A DNA stretch of 60,692 bases from DATGZX01 sp035296965 (GTDB lineage Bacteria > Planctomycetota > Planctomycetia > Gemmatales > Gemmataceae): positions 1 to 60,692 of the forward strand of contig DATGZX010000171.1 in the NCBI GenBank assembly GCA_035296965.1, written 5' to 3'. The notes under the pieces were generated by a model. That model had not been told where the DNA came from. It saw nothing but the letters and a program-made list of their open reading frames with translations, and did not search any database. Positions 18,759-28,378 of the stretch are shown piece by piece. Both the position numbers and the translations under genes were made by a program. Position 1 is the stretch's first letter, and each line of letters starts with the position of its first letter.

Positions 18759-19456
18759 GGTATTTCTCTCATGAAATTCCCGGTTTTCCTATTCTGCCAA
18801 TTGATCCTTAATGAGCGGTCCTGCCGCCTGGCAAGACTTATGCTCATGATCGGCTATTGACGACTCTGCAGAATACTAACAATCGGCATTTTTCGATGAT
18901 TGTTGGCGACTAGCCTGGATTCCAACAGCCCCCAGGGCCCTAACAAAGCTGGCTCACCGGCCGGCGTCATTAGGCCGCAACTTAACTCCAGGGGCCCTTG
19001 GCCGAAGGCCAGTCGTAAAAGTCTGCCTCCGAGCCAGAGAAAGTTGCAATCGGTTTGGTCGAAACTAGCGGCGAACAGCAAGGGGTTGTGGGCTCTTTTC
19101 TGGAAGCGAATCGCGCTGAGTTTCTCTGCTATTTTCACTGCGGCGTTGGGTCAATTAAATCGCCGGACAGGTCGCGCGATTTAGCTTTTTCATAATCGTC
19201 AGGCGACCAAACGGAAAACTTCATCGTTGTACTGTTTGGGGATTTTGGCGAAACTGGTGCACGAGGCTGCGGAAGCTGCCGGGAGCATAGCAGCATGCGG
19301 AAGAATCTGCTTTACCTGGAGGAAACCAGGAGAAGCGCACAACCGTAGCGGAGGCAATCCGCGCGCCTGTTTTGTTAGCGCCTGGGGAAAACCAGGCTAA
19401 GCGATTCCGCTGTCCTCCGCGGTCAGTCGCCGTCTTTCGGGCAAGATTGTCAGTCA
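18759..19456. other. Divergent intergenic region, no gene seen
   Basis: About 700 bases between the leftward cytochrome/act block and the rightward pseudouridine synthase gene. It should contain promoters in both directions. Bases 19300-19420 contain similar pieces (GGAGGAAACCAGG and GGGGAAAACCAGG) about 70 bases apart, which may be a weak repeat. No protein-like frame is seen. Confidence 0.5.
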
Positions 19457-20425
19457 ATGGCGGCATTCATCATAGCACGCGCGGAGTCTGGAGTGAACGT
19501 GGCGGAGGTGCTGCGCCGCCGGCTGGGGTTGTCCCGCTCCAAGGTGGGCAAGCTCATGCAACAGCGCCGGATTTTTCTCAATGGCAAGCCATGCCTCAGG
19601 GCAGAAGGGCGCGTCAAACATGGCCAACGCCTCGAGGTCCGCGAGCCGATTACGAAAGAGAAAAAGCAGGCCGCCGACGGACCAGTCATTCGGTACGTCG
19701 ATGGGCAAGTAGTGATTGTGGAAAAGCCCGCGGGGCTCACGACCATGCGTCATGCCGAGGAGGTTTCGGAATTTGGCGCGCGCGCCCAGCGGTTTCTGCC
19801 TCCCACCTTGGCTGATCTGCTCCCTAGCTTGCTTGCCAAGACTTCACCGGGCAATCGTTTGCAGGTTCGAGCAGTTCACCGGCTCGATAAGGAAACTACG
19901 GGGCTCGTCGTTTTCGCGCGCACCGTTGCTGCCGAAAGCAACCTTGGCCGGCAGTTTCGCGCGCATAGTACCGAACGCTGTTACCGGGCCATCGTCCGCG
20001 GTCGGGCGAAAGCGGGGCGTATCGAATCGTGCCTGGTCAGAGACCGAGGCGACGGCCGCCGCGGAAGCAGCACCCAGCCCGGACAAGGTCAGCGGGCGGT
20101 CACTCATGTGCACATCCTGGAAGAGTTGGGGGATTACACGCTGGTCGAGTGCCGGCTCGAGACAGGCCGTACGCACCAGCTCCGCATTCACCTTGGGGAA
20201 AGCGGCACTCCCATCTGCGGCGAGCGCGTTTACGATCGGCCCGTGCACGGCAAGCCAATCCCAGACAAGAGCGGCGCTACCCGCCTGGCACTGCACGCCG
20301 CCAGCCTTGGTTTCGACCATCCGGAGACAGGTAAACGCATGACCTGGCATTCCCCCTTACCCCGCGACCTCCAGGATCTGCTGGCCAGGCTGAGAAAGTC
20401 CGTCCGTGGCAGCCCCGGCCAATAG
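19457..20425 (+). CDS. RluA-family pseudouridine synthase
   Basis: A 322-residue RNA pseudouridine synthase. Residues 1-65 form an S4 RNA-binding domain (LGLSRSKVGKLMQQRRIFLNG region). The catalytic RluA signature HRLDKETTGL is near residues 142-151, with the Asp as the attacking residue. The conserved ETGRTHQLRIHL motif is near 235-246. Length and domain order fit RluC/RluD-type enzymes that modify 23S rRNA; the exact target base cannot be read from the sequence. There is no strong ribosome-binding site, so a start slightly downstream is possible. It stands alone. Confidence 0.93.
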   Translation: MAAFIIARAESGVNVAEVLRRRLGLSRSKVGKLMQQRRIFLNGKPCLRAEGRVKHGQRLEVREPITKEKKQAADGPVIRYVDGQVVIVEKPAGLTTMRHAEEVSEFGARAQRFLPPTLADLLPSLLAKTSPGNRLQVRAVHRLDKETTGLVVFARTVAAESNLGRQFRAHSTERCYRAIVRGRAKAGRIESCLVRDRGDGRRGSSTQPGQGQRAVTHVHILEELGDYTLVECRLETGRTHQLRIHLGESGTPICGERVYDRPVHGKPIPDKSGATRLALHAASLGFDHPETGKRMTWHSPLPRDLQDLLARLRKSVRGSPGQ

Positions 20426-20727
20426 CCATCTAAAACGCGTGCAACTTCCTTATTGAACTCCTCGATTCGGTCCCCCATGGGCAGCGTGTGAACAGACAAC
20501 GCGTTCCCCCTCCAATCATGCTCCCATCGGCTCCCTGGAAGCCGATTATTTCGCACCGCATGGGCCTCCACGCCCTTCTCGAAAGAATCTCTGTCGCAAT
20601 CTTTCCCGGAATTGAGTAAACTGTTGAAGATCAGAAATAAAGAAACGCGCCCATACGCTGCTACAAGTTCCCTGCTGGTTTTCCCGCCAATTTAGTCCTC
20701 CACCTGCCGCAAAGGGGGCTCTCAACG
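20426..20727. other. Intergenic region, no gene seen
   Basis: Three hundred bases between the pseudouridine synthase and the DUF1549/DUF1553 gene. Bases around 20620-20700 are less GC-rich and probably carry the promoter of the downstream gene. AAAGGGGG lies about 10 bases before that gene's ATG. Confidence 0.45.
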
Positions 20728-23265
20728 ATGTTGGGTTCAGCACTCAATGCAAGATTTCTCGCCTCGTTCCCATTTCAAAAGCAAGCCATTGCCGTTCTTG
20801 CCCTTGCACTCTTCACAACACTGCCCGCGGCCGGCGCCTTGCCCACGAAACCGGGGGCCAGGGCGGAAGTGATTGGTCATCCCACGGCCCTGGACGTGAT
20901 ACCTGCGACAATCGTTCTGAAGGGACCGCGGGCGATGCAACAGGTCGTGGTGAGCGGACATTATGCCGATGGTTCGGTCCGGGATCTCACCCCGTTTTGC
21001 GACTTCGCGGTCGAAGGGACCGGCCTTGCCGCGGTGGCCCCGGGCGGATTTCTCACGCCCAGAAGGGATGGCCAGGCTACCCTCGTTGCGAAGATCGGCG
21101 GGCAGACAGCGCGAGTGTCGCTGCTAGTCAAGGAGTTTGACAAGCCTCAGCCGATCAGCTTCCGTCACGAGATGGTCGCGGCCTTAAACGTGGGCGGTTG
21201 CAACATGGGAGCTTGCCATGGGACCCCCAGCGGCAAGAATGGCTTCCGCCTCAGCCTACGTGGCTACGACCCGGCGTCCGACTATATTCAATTGACTCGC
21301 GACGTGCTGGGCCGACGGACTGACCGGCTGAACCCCCAGGCCAGCTTGATCATGCTCAAGCCTTTGGGGGGCGTGCCCCATGAAGGCGGCCTCCGGTTCC
21401 AGGCGAGCAGTGTGCCTGCCCAGGTTTTCAAGGGCTGGCTCAGCGAGGGCCTCCGAGACGATCCGGTCGATTTGCCGGCGCTCAAAGGCATCCAAGTCCT
21501 CCCTGGGACGCGTGTCCTCAATGAACCAGCCCAGTGGCAGCAACTGGCGGTGATCGCCCATTTCGCCGACGGCAGCAGCCGCGACGTGACTCGCCTGACC
21601 GTCTTTAGCACCAGCGATAATGCTGTTGCGGACGTGTCGAGCCTGGGGCTCGTCGAGTTTCAGCAGAGCGGCGAGGTAGCCATCTTGTGCCGCTATCTCG
21701 ACGAGATGTATTCCCTTCGACTTACTTATCTGCAAACCAAAAAGGACTTCAAGTGGGTGAGCCCTGCGCAGAATAACTACATCGACAAATTCGTCTTCGA
21801 TAAGCTCAAGATGCTCAGCATTCAACCGTCTGAGCTGTGTTCCGACCAGGAATTTGTACGCCGCGTACATCTTGACGTTTGTGGCGTTCTGCCAACGCCA
21901 GAAGAGACGAACGCTTTTCTCGCCAGCCACGATTCGAACAAGCGTTCTCGGTTGATCGACAAGCTCTTGGAGCGACCGGAGTATGCCGACTTTTGGACGA
22001 TGAAATGGTCGGACGTGCTCCGCAGCGACCGCAAGACGATCCAGGAAAAAGGCATTCATGTCTTTCAGGACTGGCTGCACAGCCGCATGGAACGGAACGC
22101 GCCTTTCGACCAGATCGTGCGCGAGCTCTTGACCGCCAACGGCAGCACGTTTGCCAATCCGCCGGCCAATTACTATCGCATTGCCCGCGACCCACAAAAC
22201 CTTGCAGAGACGACCGCGCAGCTTTTCTTCGGAATCCGCATGCAGTGCGCCAAATGCCACAACCATCCCTTCGAACGCTGGACTCAGGACGATTATTACA
22301 GCATGGCTGCGTTCTTCGCCCGCGTTCGGCAGATGAAAGATCCTGTCGAGCCCGGCTCGGGGCCGCAGGCGGTCGGCGCCGCGGAATACATCTATTCCGA
22401 CCGCGGCGGTGAAGTGGTCCAGCCACGCACGGGACGCGTCATGCCCCCCAAATACATGGGTGGCCCGGTCGCTAATGTTCCTCCGGGAAAGGACCGCCGC
22501 CAAGTACTGGCTGACTGGCTGACCTCTGCCGATAACCCGTTCTTTGCAAAATCAGTGGTCAATCGTGTCTGGTTTCACGTGGTCGGCCGTGGCATCGTCG
22601 ATCCGGTCGACGATTTTCGCGATTCGAATCCTTCCGCCAATGACGAGCTGCTAAGCGCTTTGGCAAAGGACTTTGTGGCACATAAATTTGACGTAAAATA
22701 TCTCATCCGCGTAATTCTGAATTCGCGAGTCTATCAGCTTAGCGCTCAGACCAACGATTTGAATAAGGACGATAACAAGTACTTCTCCCACGCGGTCACC
22801 CGATTGCTGACGGCGGAACAGCTGCTGGATGCAATATGTGCGGCAACCCAAATGCCGGAGAAGTATCCGGGATTGCCACTCGGGACGCATGCCACCCAGT
22901 TGCCCGATGGAGAGATCAACAACATCTTCCTCAAGACGTTCGGCCAGCCGGCGCGCGAGCTCGCCTGCGAATGCGAACGCGAAGGGGAAAGCAATCTTGC
23001 GCAGGCGTTGCAATTGATCAACGGGCCCACGATCAACGATAAGGTCCGTGGGCCAAATAATCGTCTTGGCAAATTGCTTGCCGAGAAGAAGGAACCCCCG
23101 GAGATCCTGAAGGGACTCTATCTCGCGAGCCTGTCTCGGCCCCCGGCCGATGGTGAGATCAAAGCCGCGCTCGAGCACGTGTCCAAGGGCAAGGATAAGC
23201 GGAAAGCCTGGGAAGATGTGCAATGGGCGCTACTCAATTCCAAGGAGTTCCTCTTCCGGCATTGA
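20728..23265 (+). CDS. Exported DUF1549/DUF1553 protein with bacterial Ig-like domains
   Basis: An 845-residue planctomycete protein. Residues 1-36 are a signal peptide. Two BIG2-type Ig-like segments follow, around residues 50-135 and 250-335. Between them lies a cysteine motif, GGCNMGACHG, near residues 153-162. The DUF1549 domain covers about 350-560 (start VRRVHLDVCGVLPTPEE) and includes CAKCHNHPFE, a potential c-haem or metal site. DUF1553 covers about 590-840 (start FAKSVVNRVWFHVVGRG). These proteins are abundant in planctomycetes and usually sit beside a DUF1501 gene; here the DUF1501 gene is 6 kb away. Function is unproven, with periplasmic oxidoreductase or polysaccharide roles proposed. 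Confidence 0.95.
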   Translation: MLGSALNARFLASFPFQKQAIAVLALALFTTLPAAGALPTKPGARAEVIGHPTALDVIPATIVLKGPRAMQQVVVSGHYADGSVRDLTPFCDFAVEGTGLAAVAPGGFLTPRRDGQATLVAKIGGQTARVSLLVKEFDKPQPISFRHEMVAALNVGGCNMGACHGTPSGKNGFRLSLRGYDPASDYIQLTRDVLGRRTDRLNPQASLIMLKPLGGVPHEGGLRFQASSVPAQVFKGWLSEGLRDDPVDLPALKGIQVLPGTRVLNEPAQWQQLAVIAHFADGSSRDVTRLTVFSTSDNAVADVSSLGLVEFQQSGEVAILCRYLDEMYSLRLTYLQTKKDFKWVSPAQNNYIDKFVFDKLKMLSIQPSELCSDQEFVRRVHLDVCGVLPTPEETNAFLASHDSNKRSRLIDKLLERPEYADFWTMKWSDVLRSDRKTIQEKGIHVFQDWLHSRMERNAPFDQIVRELLTANGSTFANPPANYYRIARDPQNLAETTAQLFFGIRMQCAKCHNHPFERWTQDDYYSMAAFFARVRQMKDPVEPGSGPQAVGAAEYIYSDRGGEVVQPRTGRVMPPKYMGGPVANVPPGKDRRQVLADWLTSADNPFFAKSVVNRVWFHVVGRGIVDPVDDFRDSNPSANDELLSALAKDFVAHKFDVKYLIRVILNSRVYQLSAQTNDLNKDDNKYFSHAVTRLLTAEQLLDAICAATQMPEKYPGLPLGTHATQLPDGEINNIFLKTFGQPARELACECEREGESNLAQALQLINGPTINDKVRGPNNRLGKLLAEKKEPPEILKGLYLASLSRPPADGEIKAALEHVSKGKDKRKAWEDVQWALLNSKEFLFRH

Positions 23266-23448
23266 CAAGAATTCGATCCGCTCTCGCCAGGGACAGAGGT
23301 CGACGCGTCAGGATAGCCATGCGTCGCTCTCTGTCCTTTGACGTTTTTGCGAGCAAGCTGACCGCTCCGAAACTACCCCAGCGCAGCCAGCGACAGCCTA
23401 TAAAATGGTTACAGTCGGTTAATTGCCAGATCTGGAAGAGGAGCCGTC

Positions 23449-24588
23449 ATGCCGTCAAGATTTCGCGTGCTTCTGATCGTAGCGTCGGCCATGGCGTTGG
23501 CGGGTTGTAACCGGCGAATCGAGTTGGAACCTGTATATATCGGCCAGGTGGCTGCTTATAGCGGCCGAGACGAAGCTGTCGGCGAGTGTGCCAGGCAAGG
23601 TGCCATCCTCGCCGCCGAGGAAATCAACAGACCTGAAAACCAGCTTCCCGGCAAGCGCTTTTCCGTCATTTTCGCCGATTCCCCGGGCGAACTTGCAAAC
23701 CTCCAACCCGTAGCGGTGCGTCTCATCACGGTGAACCGTGTGGCGGCATTGCTCGGCGGCTGCAATGCTGCGGAAGCGGAGCATCTCGGCCGTGCCGGCC
23801 TGCCTTATGAAGTTGCCGTCGTTACGCAAGCCTCGCTCCCCAAACAACCGCCGGGCGATAACGTGTTCTCGATCGACGTTGGACAGACGGTTCGGGGCGA
23901 AAAGCTGGCCCAGTTCCTCGCCCTCGAGTTGAAAACCACACGCGTGTTGCTTCTTACGGATAGCCGGGATCGAGGCTGCGCCGCTTTGTCCGCTGCGGCC
24001 CTCAAAGAGTTCGCCAACGAGCCCAACGTGCACGCCGACCAATGGACCTACAAGACGGAAGCGGAGCTTATCGAGCTAGCCTCCCGCGTTGCCAAGGCTG
24101 AGCCGGAGGCGCTGATCCTGAGCGGATCCGGGCCCGACTTGCTCAAGCTAAGAACGGCACTGCAGAAGGCCGGCGTCAAGGCACCTGTCATTTTTGCTGG
24201 CGATCAAAGCGGAATATTGTTGGTCAATCCCAGCGAACCACGGCAGAGCGACCTTTACGTCGTTACGCTCTACGCTGCAGGTGGCTACACGTCGCACGGC
24301 CAGGAGTTTGTCAAGAGACTGCAGGAGCGATTTCAATATCCTCCTGAGTTCGAGTCCGCGGCAGCTTATGAAAGTGCACTATTGGTGGCCGAGGCGGCGC
24401 GCCGCGCGGGGTCCGCGCGTCCCGCCGCCGTCCGCGCAACCCTGTCAGAGCCTGCTTTTACCTTCGAAAGCCTCACGGGTCCCCTGAGTTTTACCAAAGA
24501 CCACTTCGCGCGCCGGCCCCTATTCGTCGTCCGCATGCACGAAGGCAAGGAGACGCTGGCCAAGCGCTATGAGCCGGTCTTGCCCTGA
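23449..24588 (+). CDS. ABC transporter substrate-binding lipoprotein (branched-chain amino acid type)
   Basis: A 379-residue periplasmic binding protein with a lipoprotein signal (VASAMALAGC, Cys20). The type I binding-protein fold (Peripla_BP_6/LivJ-like) is shown by GQVAAYSGRDEAVGECARQG near residue 30, AALLGGCNAAEAE near residue 95, and a two-lobe pattern through residue 370. GGAAGAGGAG is just upstream of the ATG. No permease or ATPase gene is adjacent, so it is either an orphan receptor or serves a transporter elsewhere. The ligand is unknown; polar compounds other than amino acids also bind this fold. Confidence 0.9.
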   Translation: MPSRFRVLLIVASAMALAGCNRRIELEPVYIGQVAAYSGRDEAVGECARQGAILAAEEINRPENQLPGKRFSVIFADSPGELANLQPVAVRLITVNRVAALLGGCNAAEAEHLGRAGLPYEVAVVTQASLPKQPPGDNVFSIDVGQTVRGEKLAQFLALELKTTRVLLLTDSRDRGCAALSAAALKEFANEPNVHADQWTYKTEAELIELASRVAKAEPEALILSGSGPDLLKLRTALQKAGVKAPVIFAGDQSGILLVNPSEPRQSDLYVVTLYAAGGYTSHGQEFVKRLQERFQYPPEFESAAAYESALLVAEAARRAGSARPAAVRATLSEPAFTFESLTGPLSFTKDHFARRPLFVVRMHEGKETLAKRYEPVLP

Positions 24589-24857
24589 TCTCCCCAGCCT
24601 CAAGAGGGGAGGACATCCTCGGCGTTACCACGTTATTGTTCTACACACGAGTGCAACATATCTCCTAGCAAATCGACCCCAACTTCAGAACTTGCCAGGG
24701 AACCGCGGGCGCGATACCCTCAACACCAAGCAGAGCACATCGCCGGCAAGTGTTTTGCGCCCTTTCCGGAGGCCCATAAGCCTGCTCACTGTCGCCATGT
24801 GGATTCGCCGGACGGATTAAGCCTCGGGTCACCGCCTGTTGCTCGAAAGAATCGGCC

Positions 24858-25097
24858 ATGTCGCAAGTAGCACCTCCCCGATTGCCGCCCGCCGCCCTCG
24901 ACGACGATGACGGACTCCACCGGCTGCGTCTTCGTCTCTGGCAATGGTGGGTTGCTCTCGTCACGGTGCTAATCACCACCTGGCTGATCAGCCTGGGGCC
25001 CATCCCTGGGATTATCGCCGTGCTAACCGCGAAACATATCCTGGTCGCCGTCCTGGTAATGGGCATGGGCGTGGATGCAAGGGACGGCCGCGATTGA
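24858..25097 (+). CDS. Small membrane protein of unknown function
   Basis: A 79-residue protein with a charged N-terminus (ALDDDDGLHRLRLRL) and two hydrophobic segments (WWVALVTVLITTWLISLG and ILVAVLVMGMGV). The length, acidic/basic lead and two helices look like a real small membrane protein. It lies only 16 bases before the Pho-box-like repeats of pstS. The ribosome-binding site is weak (GAAAGA). I do not recognise a family; antisense frames here are less plausible. Confidence 0.55.
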   Translation: MSQVAPPRLPPAALDDDDGLHRLRLRLWQWWVALVTVLITTWLISLGPIPGIIAVLTAKHILVAVLVMGMGVDARDGRD

Positions 25098-25113
25098 TGA
25101 CCGGCATTCCGGC

Positions 25114-25140
25114 TTCACAGAATTTTCACCATATCCTCAC
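25114..25140 (+). promoter_or_regulatory. Pho-box-like array upstream of pstS
   Basis: Three TTCAC-type units, at 25114-25118 (TTCAC), 25125-25129 (TTCAC) and 25136-25140 (CTCAC), are spaced exactly 11 bp, one helical turn. They lie about 110 bases before the pstS start. The layout matches PhoB/PhoP binding sites, which are 11-bp direct repeats (TT(A/C/T)ACA in Bacillus, TGTCA cores in E. coli). A similar array lies between phoR and pstB. Confidence 0.72.
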
Positions 25141-25248
25141 ATTTTTTGCCTGTGCCGCCGCTAGATTCACACTACCACTATCGCTACCAACCACGAGATC
25201 TGCCGGAATCTAGGCGGGCTCGACCAACTCTGGGGGATGGAAACTTCG

Positions 25249-26289
25249 ATGAAACGAGCAATCGCAATAGCCATGCTGGGCGGCCTGTCCATGATCACGC
25301 TTGGATGCGGCAATTCTTCTGGCGGTACCAAGCGACTGAACGGCGCCGGATCATCCTTCGTGAACGACATGATGCTGAAATGGTCAAGCGTCTACAACAA
25401 GGAGAAAGGCATCGAAGTCAACTATCAGTCGGTTGGCTCTGGCGCCGGAGTTGAAAAGCTGAAAGATAAACTGGTCGATTTCGGTTGTAGCGACGCTCCT
25501 CTAAGCAACGATCAGCTCGAAGAATTCAAGAAAATCGGCGGTGGAGCCGTACACATCCCGGTGGTCATGGGCGGCGTGGTTGTTGCCTACAACCTGACGG
25601 GACTCGATAGACCGCTCCGCTTCAGCGGCCCCACGCTAGCCGACATCTTCCTCGGCAAGATCATCAAGTGGAATGATGCCGCCCTGCAGTCGCTCAACCC
25701 GGACGTGAAGCTGCCGGATAAATCCATCGCGGTCGTACACCGCTCCGATGGCAGCGGCACCACTGACATCTGGACGGATTACCTGTGCAAGGTCAGTCCG
25801 GAATGGAAGAGCAAGGTCGGCCGCCATACCGTCGTTGAATGGCCATGCGGCGTTGGCCAGAAAGGAAGCGAAGGCATCTCCGGGCACGTGGGCCGCACTG
25901 AAGGAGCCATCGGTTACGTTGAGCTGATTTACGCAGCCAAGAACAACATTCCTTACGGCCTGGTAAAGAACAAAGAGGGTGAGTTCATCAAGCCCACCCT
26001 CGAAAGCGTCACGGCAGCTGCCAATGGAGCACTCGACGAAATCCCCGAAGACCTCCGCTATTCGATCACCGATCCCAAGGGCAAAGAATCCTATCCCATC
26101 AGCGGCACAACCTGGGCGATCGTCTTTGTCAAACAGCAGCCCGACAAGGCAGTTGCGCTCAACGAGTTTCTGAGATGGATCACGCATGAAGGCCAAAAAT
26201 ATGCCGCGGAGCTGCAGTACGCTGCCCTCCCGCCCAGGCTGGTCGAACGCGTCGACAAGAAGCTTGCTCTCCTGACGGCCGGCAATTAA
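25249..26289 (+). CDS. pstS: Phosphate ABC transporter substrate-binding lipoprotein PstS
   Basis: A 346-residue phosphate-binding protein. The lipoprotein signal ends MITLGCG. Phosphate-site motifs follow: GAGSSF near residue 32, YQSVGSGAGVEKL near 58, DFGCSDAPL near 79, and RSDGSGTTDIW near 166. I chose the ATG at 25249 because GGGGATGG lies eight bases upstream; the in-frame ATG at 25237 overlaps that site. A Pho-box-like array lies upstream and the fused permease gene follows after about 100 bases, so expression under phosphate starvation is expected. Confidence 0.96.
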   Translation: MKRAIAIAMLGGLSMITLGCGNSSGGTKRLNGAGSSFVNDMMLKWSSVYNKEKGIEVNYQSVGSGAGVEKLKDKLVDFGCSDAPLSNDQLEEFKKIGGGAVHIPVVMGGVVVAYNLTGLDRPLRFSGPTLADIFLGKIIKWNDAALQSLNPDVKLPDKSIAVVHRSDGSGTTDIWTDYLCKVSPEWKSKVGRHTVVEWPCGVGQKGSEGISGHVGRTEGAIGYVELIYAAKNNIPYGLVKNKEGEFIKPTLESVTAAANGALDEIPEDLRYSITDPKGKESYPISGTTWAIVFVKQQPDKAVALNEFLRWITHEGQKYAAELQYAALPPRLVERVDKKLALLTAGN

Positions 26290-26392
26290 ACTCTGGTTCC
26301 CTGTCGAACGGGGCAAGCTATCAATCAGAGTCCGTGACGTCACCGACGGGGCAGGCTGGCCCACTCATCGGCGACTTCGCCCGGACTGCTAA

Positions 26393-28378
26393 ATGAGTGG
26401 AAGTACGCTGTCGTCGCATGCGCATTGCGAAATGCCCGCCGACCAGCGCCACGCTCCCCAGGAGATGCAAAGCTCGATGCCAGCTTCGGCAACCAGCCCG
26501 CATCCTCCGCCACCGCTGCCAAACGCGGGGCCAAGGCGGCGCGTCTCCGATCGGGGCCACGCCGGCGACACGATCTTCAAGAGCCTTTGCAAGCTGGCCG
26601 CGCTTTCCGTCATTCTCTTGGCGTGCGCGCTGCTCTGCGTGCTCATCTGGAAGTCGTTGCTGGCCATTCGGACGGTCGGCATCGATTTCTTGATTAACAT
26701 GCGCTGGGATCCCGTTCCTGATGAAAATCATCGCAAGTTTGGTGCTCTGGCTTTTATTTATGGCACGGTTGCTACTTCTGCGATCGCCATGCTCATCGCC
26801 GTGCCGCTTGGCGTGGGTACGGCTGCGTTTCTCTCGGAAATTGCTAGTGGTTGGCTGCGTCGCGTGGCCACTTTCTTCGTGGAAATGCTGGCAGCCATTC
26901 CGAGCGTGGTTTACGGCTTCTGGGGGATCACCGTCCTTGCACCGCACCTGCACCAGGTATTTTACAAATTAAGCGGTGCAACCGGCGGACTCGGCATCCT
27001 TGCCGCGGGCCTGATCCTGGCAATCATGATCGTGCCCTATGTGACTGCTGTCTCTTACGACGTGTGCCAGGCGGTGCCGCGTTCTCAGCGCGAAGGGTCC
27101 CTCGCCCTTGGAGCTAGCCGCTGGCAGACCATCTGGTCGGTGGTACTTCCATATGCGCGTCCCGGCATCATAGGCGGCTGCTTTCTTGCGCTCGGACGAG
27201 CCCTCGGCGAGACAATGGCCGTCACCATGTTAATCGGCAACATGCCCCAGATCTCTCTTTCTCCTTTCAGCCTGGGAGATTCGATCGCCAGTGCGATTGC
27301 CAATCAGTACGCCGAGGCAACTTATCCGCTTTATAGCTCTGCCCTTGTGGAACTCGGCCTGCTCTTGCTGCTCGTGACTGTCGTGGTCAACTCGCTTGCG
27401 CGCCTGCTGATCTGGCAGGTGGGCCGTCCGCGCAAGCCGCGCCGCTCCCTCACCAAACTGGTGGCCAATGCGAAAACGGCCGCAGAGAACCCGGTCCAGG
27501 ACCAACTCCTGCCGTCTGCCAAACTGCGTAATCCGAGATTCCAACACGTGATCAACAATTTGATGACCAGCGTGCTTGGCTTCTGCCTGGTGATCACGCT
27601 GGGGACGCTCTTTCTCATCCTGGGCTACCTGTTCTACAACGGCATTGGTGCTTTGAGCTGGGACTTTTTCGTAAAGCTTCCTGCTGCACCGGGAGAACCC
27701 GGCGGAGGGATGGCCAACGCTCTGATCGGCAGTGCCATGCTTGTCAGCATGGCCACCGTATCCGCGGTCCCGGTCGGCTTGCTAGCCGCGATTTACCTTG
27801 CCGAATACCGCTCCGGCTGGCTTGGCTCGAGCGTGCGCTTCATTGGCGAACTACTGGCTGGCGTGCCGTCCATTGTGATCGGCATCTTTGCCTATGTCGT
27901 GCTGGTGGTGCCGACTCACCTTTTCGGCTGGTCCGGATCGTTCGCCCTTTGCGTGATGATGATTCCCATCGTGATGCGCGCCTCAGAAGAGGCGCTGAAA
28001 CTGGTACCGGTCACGCTGCGCGATGCCAGCTACGCACTGGGGGCCAAGCAATGGCAAACTGTGGTGCGCGTCTGTGTGCCGGCCGCACTTCCTGCGATCA
28101 TCACGGGCGTCTTCCTGGCGATCGCACGCATCGCGGGCGAGACAGCCCCGCTGCTCCTCACTGCGGGCGACGACAGGTTCTGGCCTCGGTCGCTATTGAA
28201 CGACAACACACCCTCCTTGCCGGTGTATGTATTCAACTATGCCCGCAGACGCGATCCCACTGATGTTCAGCAAGCCTGGGCCGCCGCCTTCGTGCTGCTG
28301 GCAATCGTCATGCTCCTCAATTTCGGCATCCGCTTCCTGACCGGCAAACGCCAGGTTCTGGCCAGCCGGGCAGACTGA
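26393..28378 (+). CDS. pstC-pstA: Fused phosphate ABC transporter permease PstC-PstA
   Basis: A 661-residue protein containing both permease subunits. After a Pro-rich cytoplasmic lead (residues 1-60), the PstC half covers about 60-345, with its EAA-type loop at ALGASRWQTIWSVVLPYARPG. A 40-residue charged linker follows. The PstA half covers about 385-655, with EAA loop YALGAKQWQTVVRVCVPAALPA. Each half keeps six helices. PstC and PstA are normally separate proteins. The fusion still needs PstB, which is encoded 8 kb away on the other strand. There is no clear ribosome-binding site at the chosen ATG. Confidence 0.95.
   Translation: MSGSTLSSHAHCEMPADQRHAPQEMQSSMPASATSPHPPPPLPNAGPRRRVSDRGHAGDTIFKSLCKLAALSVILLACALLCVLIWKSLLAIRTVGIDFLINMRWDPVPDENHRKFGALAFIYGTVATSAIAMLIAVPLGVGTAAFLSEIASGWLRRVATFFVEMLAAIPSVVYGFWGITVLAPHLHQVFYKLSGATGGLGILAAGLILAIMIVPYVTAVSYDVCQAVPRSQREGSLALGASRWQTIWSVVLPYARPGIIGGCFLALGRALGETMAVTMLIGNMPQISLSPFSLGDSIASAIANQYAEATYPLYSSALVELGLLLLLVTVVVNSLARLLIWQVGRPRKPRRSLTKLVANAKTAAENPVQDQLLPSAKLRNPRFQHVINNLMTSVLGFCLVITLGTLFLILGYLFYNGIGALSWDFFVKLPAAPGEPGGGMANALIGSAMLVSMATVSAVPVGLLAAIYLAEYRSGWLGSSVRFIGELLAGVPSIVIGIFAYVVLVVPTHLFGWSGSFALCVMMIPIVMRASEEALKLVPVTLRDASYALGAKQWQTVVRVCVPAALPAIITGVFLAIARIAGETAPLLLTAGDDRFWPRSLLNDNTPSLPVYVFNYARRRDPTDVQQAWAAAFVLLAIVMLLNFGIRFLTGKRQVLASRAD

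Noticed and set aside
21256..22503. 415-residue open frame on the minus strand
   Set aside because: It is antisense to the DUF1549/DUF1553 gene, whose protein motifs are unmistakable.
24590..24611. CTCCCC/GGGGAG inverted repeat after the substrate-binding protein gene
   Set aside because: Only six pairs with a ten-base loop and no T-run, so not supported as a terminator.
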